In this document: positions 50,755-61,984 of the stretch, piece by piece
Layout: every line of letters begins with the position of its first letter
How positions within the stretch are numbered: position 1 is the stretch's first letter
NCBI RefSeq assembly: GCF_003931565.1
Contig: NZ_RRYI01000002.1
Location: 806,001-870,000 of the forward strand
From: Caulobacter sp. 602-1
Lineage (GTDB): Bacteria > Pseudomonadota > Alphaproteobacteria > Caulobacterales > Caulobacteraceae
Direction of reading: 5' to 3'
Length of the DNA stretch: 64,000 nucleotides
Made by a program: the position numbers and the translations under genes
The notes under the pieces: generated by a model
The model's database searches: none
What the model saw: only the letters and a program-made list of their open reading frames with translations
Told to the model about the DNA's origin: nothing

Positions 50755-51087
50755 CTAGATAGAGAAGCTGACCCCGCAGCCGCAGCTGGACTTGGCGTTC
50801 GGATTGCGGACGCGGAACTCCGCCCCGGCCAGTTCGTCGACGAAATCGATCTCCGAACCCTTGAGCAGGGCCAGGGAGACGACGTCGACCAGGGCCACGG
50901 CGTCGTCGCGCTCGACCTTGAGGTCGTCGTCCTCGACGGCGTCGACCAGATCGAAGCGATACTGGAAGCCGGAGCATCCGCCGCCATCGACGGCGACGCG
51001 CAACATCAGGGGGCGGCCCTCGCTGGCGGCGATGGCCTTGATCCGACGAGCGGCGTTTTCGGAAAGCGTTAAGTCTACTTGGGTCAT
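50755..51087 (-). CDS. erpA: Iron-sulfur cluster insertion protein ErpA
   Basis: A 110-residue A-type carrier that delivers [Fe-S] clusters to target enzymes. The three ligand Cys are C38 (GGGCSGFQY), C102 and C104 (SCGCGVSF). Opening LTLSENAARRIKAIA is typical. It is divergent from the dGTPase gene; the 88-bp gap holds a GTCACC...GGTGAC inverted repeat (51100-51105 with 51121-51126). Confidence 0.92.
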   Translation of the reverse strand: MTQVDLTLSENAARRIKAIAASEGRPLMLRVAVDGGGCSGFQYRFDLVDAVEDDDLKVERDDAVALVDVVSLALLKGSEIDFVDELAGAEFRVRNPNAKSSCGCGVSFSI

Positions 51088-51175
51088 GGCTGTGGAAAAG
51101 TCACCTTGAGCCTATATGAGGGTGACGCGGCCTCTACGGAAGGGGCCAAATCGTCCAACGCGATAAAGGCGGTTC

Positions 51176-52360
51176 ATGACCTCGACCCCGTACTTCGTTC
51201 CGCGCGCCCCCTACGCCGAAGATCCGTTCAAGTCGCGGGGCCGCCGGTTCAAGGAGGACGAGAGCCGCACCCGGACGCCGTTCGCGCGGGATCGCGATCG
51301 CATCATCCACACCTCGGCCTTCCGCCGGTTGAAGGAGAAGACCCAGGTGTTCGTGGCCCACGAGGGCGACAACTTCCGCACGCGCCTGACCCATTCGCTG
51401 GAGGTGGCGCAGGTGGCGCGCTCGCTGGCCACGGCGCTCGGCCTGGACAGCGACCTCGCCGAGACCATCGCTCTTGGCCATGACATCGGCCATCCGCCGT
51501 TCGGCCACGCCGGCGAGGACGAGCTCGAACTGCAGATGAAGGACTACGGCGGCTTCGACCACAACGTCCAGACCTTCCGGGTCGTGACCGAACTGGAGCA
51601 CCGTTATCCGGACTTTCTCGGGCTGAACCTGACCTGGGAGACCCTGGAAGGGATCATCAAGCACAATGGTCCGGTGACCAACAAGCTGGGCAAGCCGTCC
51701 TGGAAGGCGATCCAGAAGTACGACGCCGAGTACGACCTCGGCTTGAACACCTGGGCGTCGGCCGAGGCCCAGGTGGCGGCCTTGGCCGACGACATCGCCT
51801 ACAACAACCACGACGTCGACGATGGCGTCACCGCGGGCCTGTTCACCCTGGACGAACTGATGGACGTGCCGCTGATCGGCCCGATCCTGGCGGCCGTGAA
51901 GAGCGAGCGCCCCGATCTCGACCCGCGCCTGACCCACCTGGAAGCCATCCGCCGCATGATCGGCGCGATGATCGACGACGTGATGGGCGAGACGCTGCAG
52001 CGCGCGGCGGCCACCGGCGTCGGTTCGGCCGACGATGTCCGGGCCCTGGACCACGCCCTGGTCGCCTTCTCGCCCGACATGGCCGAGGACCTGGCTCGCC
52101 TGCGCGCTTTCCTGCACGAACGCATGTACCGCCACTGGCGCGTCAACCGCACCCGCAGCCAGGCCCGCCGTATTCTGGGCGAAATGTTCGCGCTATTCCT
52201 GAAGGAGCCGGAGGTCCTGCCGACCATCTGGTTCGCCAAGTCGCAGAACCGCGACGAAGCTGGCCGCGCCCGCGTGGTATGCGATTACATCGCGGGCATG
52301 ACCGACCGCTTCGCGATAGAAGAACACCGCAAGCTGTTCCACCTGGACGTCTGGAACTAG
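51176..52360 (+). CDS. dgt: Deoxyguanosinetriphosphate triphosphohydrolase-like protein
   Basis: A 394-residue HD-domain dNTPase. R[14 protein letters not shown] and [16 protein letters not shown] carry the HD metal ligands (His ... HisAsp ... Asp in [11 protein letters not shown]). It hydrolyses dNTPs to deoxynucleosides and triphosphate and so controls dNTP pools. Type 2-like length without long insertions. In many Alphaproteobacteria argS follows at this point; here a 180-bp gap and the SPOR gene follow instead. Confidence 0.92.
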   Translation: MTSTPYFVPRAPYAEDPFKSRGRRFKEDESRTRTPFARDRDRIIHTSAFRRLKEKTQVFVAHEGDNFRTRLTHSLEVAQVARSLATALGLDSDLAETIALGHDIGHPPFGHAGEDELELQMKDYGGFDHNVQTFRVVTELEHRYPDFLGLNLTWETLEGIIKHNGPVTNKLGKPSWKAIQKYDAEYDLGLNTWASAEAQVAALADDIAYNNHDVDDGVTAGLFTLDELMDVPLIGPILAAVKSERPDLDPRLTHLEAIRRMIGAMIDDVMGETLQRAAATGVGSADDVRALDHALVAFSPDMAEDLARLRAFLHERMYRHWRVNRTRSQARRILGEMFALFLKEPEVLPTIWFAKSQNRDEAGRARVVCDYIAGMTDRFAIEEHRKLFHLDVWN

Positions 52361-52540
52361 GCCTTCGGGCCAGGGATCCGGAACGTGGGCGCGAGCGGCC
52401 GATCGTCTGCCACCTGAGCGGGGCGGACGCTTCTTGGACGGGCCGCCGTTGGGTAACCTAGGGTCGCGCGCGTCTGATTCGATGCGTTCGACCTGTGCGC
52501 CCTTGTTTGGACGCCCGAGAGTATCTGGAGCCTAGCCGAG

Positions 52541-53323
52541 ATGTCCGATCCGCACCGCGGGGCCTATACGCCGCCCACCGACGCGCCGCTGTCGTTCGAT
52601 GCGCGTCAGCCCGTGCGAGGCGCGCGCCCGCTGCCCATGACCCTGATCATCAGCGCGGTGGTGCTGGTGACCCTCGTTGTCGGGGTGATCCTGGTCTATC
52701 GCGGCGGCGTGCGGAACCCGAACGATCCGCCGCAGGCCGTCGGGACCGAAGTGGCCCAGATGAAGACCCCGCCGCCGGCCGGCAGCCAGCCGCAGGATCC
52801 GGCCGCGGGTCTGCAGATCTATCACAACGAGGACCCGCAGCCCTCGGCCACCTTCGCCGCGCCGCCCGAGGCGCCGCAGGCTCGTCCGGCCGCGCCGGTC
52901 GCCAGCGCCCCGGTGCAGACCGCCGCCCTGCCGGCCGCCAAGCCCGCGCCGGCCGCGGCCCCGGCTCCGACCATCGAATCCCTAGCCACCGCCGCCGCCC
53001 AGAAGCCGGCGCCCAAGCCGGTTCAACTCGCCGCCGCCGCTCCCGCCAAGCCGGTCGCCGCGCCCCCCGCGACCGCATCGAGCGGTCCGGCCATGGTGCA
53101 GATCGGCGCGCTGTCGTCTCCGGCCCTGGCCGACAAGGCCTGGACCGACGCCACGCGCCTGGCCCCGGGCCTGGCCGCTGGCAAGGGCAAGAAGGTCGAG
53201 GCGATCGACAAGAACGGCACGACGCTCTACCGCACCTCGGTGACCGGCTTCGCTTCGCGTGAGGCGGCCAAGGCCTTCTGCGAGGCGATCTCGGCCTCGG
53301 GCAAGTCCTGCTTCGTCAAGTAA
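52541..53323 (+). CDS. SPOR domain-containing membrane protein
   Basis: A 260-residue bitopic protein: basic cytoplasmic start, one membrane helix (about 27-48, LIISAVVLVTLVVGVILVY), a Pro/Ala-rich periplasmic linker (about 75-180), and a C-terminal SPOR domain (about 182-260, MVQIGALSSPALADKAW ... LYRTSVTGFASREAAKAFC). SPOR domains bind denuded glycan strands at division sites. It lies 12 bases before nagZ, consistent with cell-wall functions for both. GATTC upstream (52476-52480) is a single GANTC site. Confidence 0.88.
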   Translation: MSDPHRGAYTPPTDAPLSFDARQPVRGARPLPMTLIISAVVLVTLVVGVILVYRGGVRNPNDPPQAVGTEVAQMKTPPPAGSQPQDPAAGLQIYHNEDPQPSATFAAPPEAPQARPAAPVASAPVQTAALPAAKPAPAAAPAPTIESLATAAAQKPAPKPVQLAAAAPAKPVAAPPATASSGPAMVQIGALSSPALADKAWTDATRLAPGLAAGKGKKVEAIDKNGTTLYRTSVTGFASREAAKAFCEAISASGKSCFVK

Positions 53324-53335
53324 GGAGCTACCCCT

Positions 53336-54361
53336 TTGAGCACCTCTTCCGCCGCTATTCTCGGCTGCGCCGGGACGACGCTGACGGCCGAGGAGGTCGC
53401 CTTCTTCCGGGATGTGAAGCCGTGGGGCTTCATCCTGTTCAAGCGCAATATCGCCGATCCCGAGCAGGTAAGGGCGCTGACCGCCGCCCTGCGCGCCACG
53501 GTCGGCCGCGACGACGCCCCGATCCTGATCGACCAGGAGGGCGGCCGCGTCGCCCGCCTGCAGCCGCCGCACTGGCGCATCTATCCGCCGGGCCGCGCCT
53601 ATGGCGAACTGGTCGCCAACGATCCGTTGACGGCGCGCGAGATCACCCGCCTGGGCTCGCGCCTGATCGCCCATGACCTGCGCGCGATCGGGATCAATGT
53701 CGACTGCGTGCCGGTGCTGGACGTGCCGGACCCCCAGGGGCACGAGATCATCGGCGATCGCGCCTATGGCGACACGCCCGAACAGGTGGCGACCCTGGGC
53801 CGCGCGGCCGCCGAAGGCCTGCTGGCCGGCGGCGTCCTGCCGATCATCAAGCACATCCCCGGCCACGGTCGCGCCCTGAGCGACAGCCACCTGGAACTGC
53901 CCGTCGTGAAGGCCAAGCTGCTCGAGCTGGAAATCCGCGATTTCGCACCGTTCCGGGTGCTGTCGGACATGCCGATGGCGATGACCGCCCACGTCGTCTA
54001 CACGGCCATCGACCGCAACCGTCCGGCCACGACCTCGAAGAAGGTCATCCGGAAGATCATCCGCGAATCCATCGGCTTCGACGGACTTCTGATGAGCGAC
54101 GACCTGTCGATGAAGGCGCTGAGCGGCGACTTCAAGCAGCGGGCCAAGGACAGCCTGTCGGCCGGCTGCGACGTCGTCCTGCACTGCAATGGCGACATGG
54201 TCGAGATGAAGGCCGTGATGTCCGGCGTCGGCCGGCTGGGCAAGGAGGCCCGCCGTCGGGCCCAGGCCGTGATGGGTCGCCTGGTCAAGGTTCCCGAGCC
54301 GTTCGACGCGGCCGAGGCGCGGGCCCGCTTCGACGCCGCCTTCGACGGCAAGTACGCTTGA
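53336..54361 (+). CDS. nagZ: Beta-N-acetylhexosaminidase NagZ
   Basis: A 341-residue family 3 glycoside hydrolase that removes GlcNAc from anhydromuropeptides in peptidoglycan recycling. KHIPGHGRALSDSH is the catalytic acid/base loop and LLMSDDLSMKAL holds the nucleophile Asp; the first strand SAAILGCAGTTLTAEEV is typical. It begins with TTG (AAGGAG 53322-53327, 8 bases upstream). Its last bases overlap the TTG start of scpA (TTGA, 54358-54361). Confidence 0.95.
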   Translation: MSTSSAAILGCAGTTLTAEEVAFFRDVKPWGFILFKRNIADPEQVRALTAALRATVGRDDAPILIDQEGGRVARLQPPHWRIYPPGRAYGELVANDPLTAREITRLGSRLIAHDLRAIGINVDCVPVLDVPDPQGHEIIGDRAYGDTPEQVATLGRAAAEGLLAGGVLPIIKHIPGHGRALSDSHLELPVVKAKLLELEIRDFAPFRVLSDMPMAMTAHVVYTAIDRNRPATTSKKVIRKIIRESIGFDGLLMSDDLSMKALSGDFKQRAKDSLSAGCDVVLHCNGDMVEMKAVMSGVGRLGKEARRRAQAVMGRLVKVPEPFDAAEARARFDAAFDGKYA

Positions 54362-55182
54362 GCACGGGCTTCCAGCCGACCTTCGACTTCGAGGCCGCCA
54401 ACGAGGCGGCCGAGGACGGCGCGGCGCTGGTCATCGACATCGACGGCTACGAAGGCCCGCTGCACGTTCTGCTGGCCCTGGCGCGCAGCCAGAAGGTCGA
54501 CCTGCTGCAGCTGTCGATCACCAAGCTGGCCGAGCAGTACCTGGCTTTCGTGCAGCAGGCGCGCCGCGTGCGGTTCTCGCTGGCCGCCGACTATCTGGTC
54601 ATGGCCGCCTGGCTGGCCTATCTCAAGTCCCGCCTGCTGCTGCCCAAGCCCGAGCGCGCCAAGGCCGAGGAGCCGCCGGCCGAGGAAATGGCCGCCCAGC
54701 TGGCCTTCCGCCTGGCCAAGCTGGACGTGATGCGCAAGGCCGTCGAGGCCCTGAAGGAGCGCCCGATCCTGGGGCGCGACGTCTTCATGCGCGGCGACCC
54801 AGAGGCGGTGAGCATCGTTTCCTCGACCCGGCTCGAAGGCGACCTCTACGGCCTGATGAGCGCCTACATCACTCAGCGCAAGCGCGAGCACAGCCGCCAC
54901 TACGCCCCGCGCCCGCCGACCGCCTATCCGCTGGAGGACGCCCGCGACCGCCTGCGCGGCCTGCTGCCGAAGATGCGCGACTGGACGATCCTCTCCACCG
55001 TCGCCCCGATCGAGCGGGCGCTGGAGGAGGAGGACGGCCCCACGCCCGCCTCCTACCTGGCCTCGACCCTGTCGGCCTCGCTGGAACTGGTCAAGGAGGG
55101 CATCCTTGAGGCGCGGCAGATGGAGCACTTCCAGGAGATCTACTTGCGGACCAGGGCGGAGCCGCTAGAGGTCGGCGAATGA
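54358..55182 (+). CDS. scpA: Segregation and condensation protein A
   Basis: A 274-residue kleisin. The N-terminal block VIDIDGYEGPLHVLLALARSQKVDLLQLSITKLAEQYL is the SMC-neck binding part, and the C-terminal winged helix (LVKEGILEARQMEHFQEIYLR) binds the SMC head. With SMC and ScpB it forms the chromosome-compacting complex. TTG start in a TTGA overlap with nagZ; it overlaps scpB by ATGA. Confidence 0.95.
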   Translation: MSTGFQPTFDFEAANEAAEDGAALVIDIDGYEGPLHVLLALARSQKVDLLQLSITKLAEQYLAFVQQARRVRFSLAADYLVMAAWLAYLKSRLLLPKPERAKAEEPPAEEMAAQLAFRLAKLDVMRKAVEALKERPILGRDVFMRGDPEAVSIVSSTRLEGDLYGLMSAYITQRKREHSRHYAPRPPTAYPLEDARDRLRGLLPKMRDWTILSTVAPIERALEEEDGPTPASYLASTLSASLELVKEGILEARQMEHFQEIYLRTRAEPLEVGE

Positions 55183-55850
55183 CCGTCGAGCTGGAACCTC
55201 TCTTCGTCGAGCGCTGCATCGAGGCCCTGCTGTTCGCGGCGGCCGAGCCGCTCAGCGATATCGACCTGGCCAAGCGCCTGCCGGAGGGCGCGGACATCGC
55301 CGCCGGCCTCGCGGGCCTGCGGACGCGTTACGAGGGCCGGGGAATCGAACTGGTCTGCGTGGCCGATCGCTGGCGTTTCCAGACGGCGACCGACCTGTCG
55401 TTCCTGATGACCGAAGAACGCGAGGAGCCGCGCCGCCTGTCCAAGGCCGCCCAGGAGACCCTGGCGATCGTCGCCTATCACCAGCCCGTCACCCGGGCCG
55501 AGATCGAGGCCGTGCGCGGGGTGCAGGCCAGCCGGGGCACGCTGGACGTCCTGCTGGAGCTGGGCTTGATCCGCATGCGTGGTCGCCGGCGCACGCCGGG
55601 CCGGCCGGTGACCTTCGGGACGACGGACGCCTTCCTGGAGCACTACGGCCTGGCCGCGCTGTCGGACCTGCCGGGCATCGCCGAGATGAAGGCCGCGGGC
55701 CTGCTGGAAATGAACCTGCCGCCAGGCTTCACCGTGCCCGACCCGCTAGGCCTGCGCGTCGATGACGAGGACCCGCTAGATCTGGACGACGGCGAACAGC
55801 CGGAATTCGCTCAGGACTTCCTGGGCGAGCCGGAGAAGGCGGATCGCTAG
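55179..55850 (+). CDS. scpB: Segregation and condensation protein B
   Basis: A 223-residue double winged-helix protein that binds ScpA. FVERCIEALLFAAAEPLSDIDLAKRL and KAAQETLAIVAYHQPVTRAEIEAVRGVQASR are the two wing cores; TFGTTDAFLEHYGLAAL closes the fold. The acidic tail (DDEDPLDLDDGEQPEF) is variable in the family. ATG overlaps scpA; the stop overlaps that of the convergent 103-residue gene (CTAG). Confidence 0.95.
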   Translation: MTVELEPLFVERCIEALLFAAAEPLSDIDLAKRLPEGADIAAGLAGLRTRYEGRGIELVCVADRWRFQTATDLSFLMTEEREEPRRLSKAAQETLAIVAYHQPVTRAEIEAVRGVQASRGTLDVLLELGLIRMRGRRRTPGRPVTFGTTDAFLEHYGLAALSDLPGIAEMKAAGLLEMNLPPGFTVPDPLGLRVDDEDPLDLDDGEQPEFAQDFLGEPEKADR

Positions 55851-56158
55851 GCGAGGACGTCGGCGATCTGGCCGGTCTTGTCCTTCTTGTCCGGATCGTT
55901 CTGGACCTGCTGCTTGATCATGTCCTTGAGCTTTTGCTCGACCTTGGCCCGATCCTCGGGGCTCATCGCCTTGAGCTGCTCCTCGGTGACGCCCAGCTTT
56001 GCCAGCATCGCGGCCCGCATCTTCTGGGCCGGGGTCATCGCCTGGTACTTCAGGAACTCGTCCTTGGCGGACGTTTCGCCGATGGATGACGAATTGCTGG
56101 CGGACATGCCGCCGTAGGCCCCGGCATAGGCCGATGAGCCGATGGACGAAATGGACAT
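55847..56158 (-). CDS. Small hypothetical protein, 103 residues, inserted antisense in the scp-tat run
   Basis: MSISSIGSSAYAGAYGGMSA begins a Ser/Gly-rich flexible start, followed by a helical domain (KDEFLKYQAMTPAQKMRAAMLAKLGVTEEQLKAMSPEDRAKVEQKLKDMI) seen in several short alphaproteobacterial proteins. ATG 56158 is chosen over an upstream in-frame ATG. It is the only minus-strand gene between nagZ and tatC. Function unknown. Confidence 0.68.
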   Translation of the reverse strand: MSISSIGSSAYAGAYGGMSASNSSSIGETSAKDEFLKYQAMTPAQKMRAAMLAKLGVTEEQLKAMSPEDRAKVEQKLKDMIKQQVQNDPDKKDKTGQIADVLA

Positions 56159-56439
56159 GAAAACGCTCCCGAACCCCAGGGTGCGACACTTTGTGCAAGG
56201 CAAGGGCCACGGGCGGGAAGCTAGGCTTTACAGATCCTTAGCGGACAAGGGGGCGCTGAAGGCGTGGCCGGTCGGTCAACTCCGCCGAGCAGAACTTGCC
56301 CAGAGGACGCGCCGAGCTCCGCGACCTCGCGTCTCTCGGGTGAACGATGGTCGCCGGCCCCGCGAGCGCCTATATTCTTCGGCATGTTGTAACTACGCTT
56401 CGCAGCGGCTATCTGGCGCTGTCGCAAGGAGTCTCGATT

Positions 56440-56664
56440 ATGGGAAGTCTCGGTCCGATCCACTGGATCATCGTCGCCGTCGTGGTGCTGCTGCTGTTCG
56501 GCGGCCGCGGCAAGCTGTCGGGCATCATGGGCGACGCAGCCAAGGGCATTCGCGCGTTCAAGGACGGCCTGAAGGACGACACCAGCAGCGAAGTCGCCGA
56601 CAACAAGTCCAAGGGCGCCCTGCCGCGTACCGAGCAGGAAGCCGAAGAGCTTCGCAAGTCGTAA
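56440..56664 (+). CDS. tatA: Twin-arginine translocase subunit TatA
   Basis: A 74-residue protein with one N-terminal membrane helix ([16 protein letters not shown]), the [13 protein letters not shown] hinge and amphipathic helix, and a charged tail. It forms the variable-size pore of the Tat system, which exports folded proteins. AAGGA lies 10 bases before ATG 56440. The 281-bp gap upstream should hold the tatABC promoter. The pectate lyase in this window is a likely Tat client. Confidence 0.93.
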   Translation: MGSLGPIHWIIVAVVVLLLFGGRGKLSGIMGDAAKGIRAFKDGLKDDTSSEVADNKSKGALPRTEQEAEELRKS

Positions 56665-56749
56665 GGCCTTGAAGCGCGGGGAGGGTTCTTCGCGCGCATC
56701 TGTTCAACCCCGCGGGGAGCTTACGGGCTCCGCGTTCTAAGGCGCGTCC

Positions 56750-57340
56750 ATGCTTCCTGATATCGGCGGCACAGAACTCCTTGTCATCGCCGCCGTCGCT
56801 TTGATCGTGGTTGGTCCCAAGGATTTGCCCGCTTTGCTGCGCAAGCTGGGCCAGTTCGTGGGCCGGATGCGGGGCATGGCGTCGGAATTCCGCGCCAGCT
56901 TCGACGAGATGGCGCGCCAGTCCGAACTGGACGAGCTGCGCCGCGAAGTGCAGGCCATGCGCTCGGGTCAGTTCACCAATTCGACGCCGGCCGCGGATCC
57001 GCATGTCGACCAGGTGTTCGCCGACATCGACGCCTCGCTGTCCAGCGGCGCGACCCAGATGCACCCCTATGCCGGAGCCGAAATCCACAATCCGGCCCTG
57101 AGCACGGACAATTCGGTTCCGGAGCCGGCCGCTCAGATCGTCGAGAAGCCCAAGCGCGCGCCGCGCAAGAAGGTCGTCGCGGTCGCCGAGCAGGCTCCGG
57201 TCGAAACCGCGAAAGCTCCGCGCAAGCGCGCCGCCGCGCCCAAGAAGGACATTACGGTCGAGGCCCCCAAGGCCGTCCGCACGCCGCGTAAGCGCGCGGC
57301 CAAGGCCGGCGGCTCCACCGCTTCGGACATCGTCTCGTGA
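56750..57340 (+). CDS. tatB: Sec-independent protein translocase TatB
   Basis: A 196-residue protein: N-terminal helix with the MLPDIGGTELLVIAAVALIVVGPKDLP signature, amphipathic helix, then a long Ala/Lys/Pro-rich tail (KAPRKRAAAPKKDITVEAPK). TatB with TatC recognises twin-arginine signals. It is 85 bases after tatA and overlaps tatC by GTGA. Confidence 0.93.
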   Translation: MLPDIGGTELLVIAAVALIVVGPKDLPALLRKLGQFVGRMRGMASEFRASFDEMARQSELDELRREVQAMRSGQFTNSTPAADPHVDQVFADIDASLSSGATQMHPYAGAEIHNPALSTDNSVPEPAAQIVEKPKRAPRKKVVAVAEQAPVETAKAPRKRAAAPKKDITVEAPKAVRTPRKRAAKAGGSTASDIVS

Positions 57341-58245
57341 ACGACAAGGCCATCGGATACGAACCCGAGGACGAGATCGAGTCCTCGCGCGCGCCGCTTC
57401 TGGATCACCTGATCGAGCTGCGCACCCGCCTGATCATCTGCGTCGGCGCGATCGCCGTCGCCTTCGGCGTCTGCTTCGCCTTCGTGAAGCCGATCTTTCT
57501 GTTCCTCGTGCGCCCCTTCACTGTGGCTGAGGGCCTGAAGGCGGTGCAGGACGCGGGCGGCCATCATGGCTCGTTCGACCTGATCCTGGCCCTGGTCGGC
57601 ATCAAGCACGTGCCGCCCACCGCCCTGAAGGACATCACCCTGCAGGCCACCGCGCCGCTGGAGCAGTTCTTCACCAACATCAAGCTGTCGGCGTTCGCGG
57701 CCATCGTGGTGGCCTTCCCGATCATCGCCTGGCAGCTCTACCGCTTCGTCGCGCCCGGTCTCTACAAGAAGGAGCGCAACGCGTTCCTGCCGTTCCTGAT
57801 CGCCTCGCCGGTGCTGTTCCTGATGGGCTCGGCGCTGGTCTATTACGTGATGCTGCCGTTCGTGCTGTGGTTCTCGCTGAGCCAGCAGATCGTCGGCGAT
57901 GGCGTGAAGGTCGTCCTGCAGACGCGGGTCTCGGAATACCTGACCTTGGTGACGACCTTGCTCTTGGCCTTCGGCCTCAGCTTCCAGCTTCCCGTGGTCC
58001 TGTCTCTGGGCGGCCTGGCGGGTCTGGTCACGTCGGATATGCTGCGGACCGGCCGTCGCTACGCCATCGTCGCCGTCTTCGTGGTGGCCGCCATCGTCAC
58101 CCCGCCGGACCCGATCAGCCAGATCACCCTCGCGGTGCCGCTGTGCCTGCTTTACGAGATTTCGATCTGGTGCGTCTGGCTGATCGAGCGTCGCCGCAAG
58201 CGGGAAGACGACGAGGAAGCCGGCAAGGACATCGTCACCGTCTGA
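57337..58245 (+). CDS. tatC: Sec-independent protein translocase TatC
   Basis: A 302-residue inner membrane protein with six helices that binds twin-arginine signal peptides. PLLDHLIELRTRLIICVG, the FTNIKLSAFAAIVVAFPIIAWQLYRFVAPGLYKKER segment and IVTPPDPISQITLAVPLCLLYE are family hallmarks. GTG start overlaps tatB. A strong hairpin follows at 58257. Confidence 0.96.
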   Translation: MNDKAIGYEPEDEIESSRAPLLDHLIELRTRLIICVGAIAVAFGVCFAFVKPIFLFLVRPFTVAEGLKAVQDAGGHHGSFDLILALVGIKHVPPTALKDITLQATAPLEQFFTNIKLSAFAAIVVAFPIIAWQLYRFVAPGLYKKERNAFLPFLIASPVLFLMGSALVYYVMLPFVLWFSLSQQIVGDGVKVVLQTRVSEYLTLVTTLLLAFGLSFQLPVVLSLGGLAGLVTSDMLRTGRRYAIVAVFVVAAIVTPPDPISQITLAVPLCLLYEISIWCVWLIERRRKREDDEEAGKDIVTV

Positions 58246-58256
58246 GCCAATGGAAA

Positions 58257-58285
58257 AGGGCTCCGCGATCGAGTCGCGGAGCCCT
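58257..58285 (-). terminator. Intrinsic terminator of urcA (possibly bidirectional with tatC)
   Basis: AGGGCTCCGCGA (58257-58268) and TCGCGGAGCCCT (58274-58285) make a perfect 12-bp stem with a TCGAG loop. The AAAA before it gives TTTTCC after the hairpin on the minus strand, so its main orientation serves urcA, 29 bases past that stop. It may also stop tatC readthrough. Confidence 0.88.
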
Positions 58286-58313
58286 CCGGTTCCACTTGGA
58301 AAGGCGAGGGAAA

Positions 58314-58769
58314 CTAGGCCGCGGCGCCGATGCGCGCCTGCAGCTGGGCCTTGGCGGCGCGCACCGTCTCGGCGACGCACGACGAGTAGTTCACGACGCT
58401 GACGTTCGGGCGCTGGGCCTTGCAAACCGTCTGGGCGGCCGTGCGGATCTCGGCGCGGATCTGGTTCTGGGTCTTGCCCTTCAGCGAGATGCGGACGACC
58501 GAGACGGTCTCGACGGCGGCCGGCTTGCCGATGTCGCGCGCGCGCATGATCGAGGCCAGCTGGCGATGAGCGTTCATCAGGGCGTTGTCGACGCAGGTCG
58601 CGTCGCCGGCGCCGCAGACCGAAGCGGCGGCGGCCTTGATCTCGTTTTCGATCTGGACCGAGTTCTTGCCCGTCAGCGACACGCGGACTTCGTTGGCGGT
58701 CTTGGCGCCGGCCGGAACGGCCACAGCGGCGGCGATGGCGAGGGCGGCGAAAGCGGCGAACGACTTCAT
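58314..58769 (-). CDS. UrcA family periplasmic protein
   Basis: A 151-residue protein: signal peptide (MKSFAAFAALAIAAAVAVPAGA) and two tandem copies of the same motif, EVRVSLTGKNSVQIENEIKAAAASVCGAG and SVVRISLKGKTQNQIRAEIRTAAQTVCKAQ, each with a Cys pair downstream. This is the UrcA family (TIGR04433), secreted proteins of unknown function common in Caulobacter and Sphingomonads. Convergent with tatC. Confidence 0.85.
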   Translation of the reverse strand: MKSFAAFAALAIAAAVAVPAGAKTANEVRVSLTGKNSVQIENEIKAAAASVCGAGDATCVDNALMNAHRQLASIMRARDIGKPAAVETVSVVRISLKGKTQNQIRAEIRTAAQTVCKAQRPNVSVVNYSSCVAETVRAAKAQLQARIGAAA

Positions 58770-59138
58770 GATTTCAAATTCCTTGGAATGATCGGGCGGC
58801 CGGGGAGGGCCGAAAAAGGACGCGTACTGAAGTTGGCGCGGCTTTTCGGCGATCGGGATTAAGCCGGCGTGTGAAAGCGCGGCTAATTTCCGTTAACATT
58901 TGGATTGTTCGTGCCGCTATCTGGCGGAAGCGGGTGAATCTCTTTTTCGCGCCCTGCGTCATCCGGTCGCATATTTTAAATTTCGACGGTTCTGAGCAAC
59001 GTGACGGTGTTTTGGCCCCCGGCCGCCGAGATCACGAAGCCGTGGGGAGGGCGCGCCCCCGTCCGGAAAGCTTGGCGCCCCCGCCGACGCGCCTTAGAGA
59101 GGGCGTTTCTCCACCGCCTATCCCTGAGCTTGCGTTAG
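58770..59138. promoter_or_regulatory. 369-bp divergent region, urcA / serS
   Basis: GCCGAAAA (58809-58816) with TTTTCGGC (58843-58850) is an 8-bp inverted repeat, 40-81 bases upstream of urcA. An AT-richer stretch (about 58880-58990) contains GTTAAC and other TTAA tetramers; a CTAA-N6-TTAAC arrangement recalls a CtrA site but deviates from it. No coding frame was found here. Confidence 0.4.
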
Positions 59139-61221
<2,083 letters not shown>

Positions 61222-61225
<4 letters not shown>

Positions 61226-61890
61226 GCGGAGGGACGTCCAAGGCCGCAGAGAACGCCAAGGCCGACCTGCCGCGCCTGATGCAAGCCCTGCGCGACCAGG
61301 GGGTCACCGATCCGCAGGTGCTGAAGGCCATCGAGACCACGCCGCGCGACCTGTTCACGCCGGACCTGTTCAAGGACCGCTCGTGGGAGGATTCGGCCCT
61401 TCCGATCGCCTGCGGCCAGACGATCAGCCAGCCCTATATCGTCGGTCTGATGACCCAGGCCCTGACGATCGAGCCGCGCTGCCGGGTGCTGGAGATCGGC
61501 ACGGGCTCAGGCTACCAGACCACGATCCTCAGCAAGGTCTCGCGCCTCGTCTATACGATCGAGCGCTACCGGACCCTGATGAAGGAGGCCGAGGGCCGCT
61601 TTCAAAAGCTGGGCCTGACTAATGTCATCACCAAGTTCGGCGATGGCGGCGAGGGTTGGGCCGAACAGGCGCCATTCGACCGCATTATGGTCACGGCCGC
61701 AGCCGAAGATGATCCGAAACGGCTGCTTTCGCAGCTGAAGCCCAACGGCGTGCTGGTCGCGCCGGTGGGGAAGGGGCCAGTTCAAAGCCTTCGCCGCTAT
61801 GCCGGCGACGGCAAGGGGGGCTTCCGGGTCGAGATTCTCTGCGACGTGCGCTTCGTGCCCCTGCTGGCCGGCGTCGCGAAGGATCAGTGA
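61222..61890 (+). CDS. pcm: Protein-L-isoaspartate O-methyltransferase
   Basis: A 222-residue SAM methyltransferase that repairs isoaspartyl residues. The SAM motif is [35 protein letters not shown] is the conserved substrate-side loop and [18 protein letters not shown] the C-terminal motif. ATG 61222 is coupled to surE. It ends 94 bases before dipM. Confidence 0.94.
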
Positions 61891-61984
61891 AGGTTGGGGG
61901 ACGCGGCGTTTCGCGGCCTCTGGTGTTAAAGGTTGGTTTACCCTGGCGGAGCCCTTTGGTGGCGACGGCGGGAAAGGAGAGGCT

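Noticed and set aside
58880-58990. CtrA binding site before serS
   Set aside because: CTAA-N6-TTAAC deviates from TTAA-N7-TTAA in both a half-site and the spacing; kept only as a remark.
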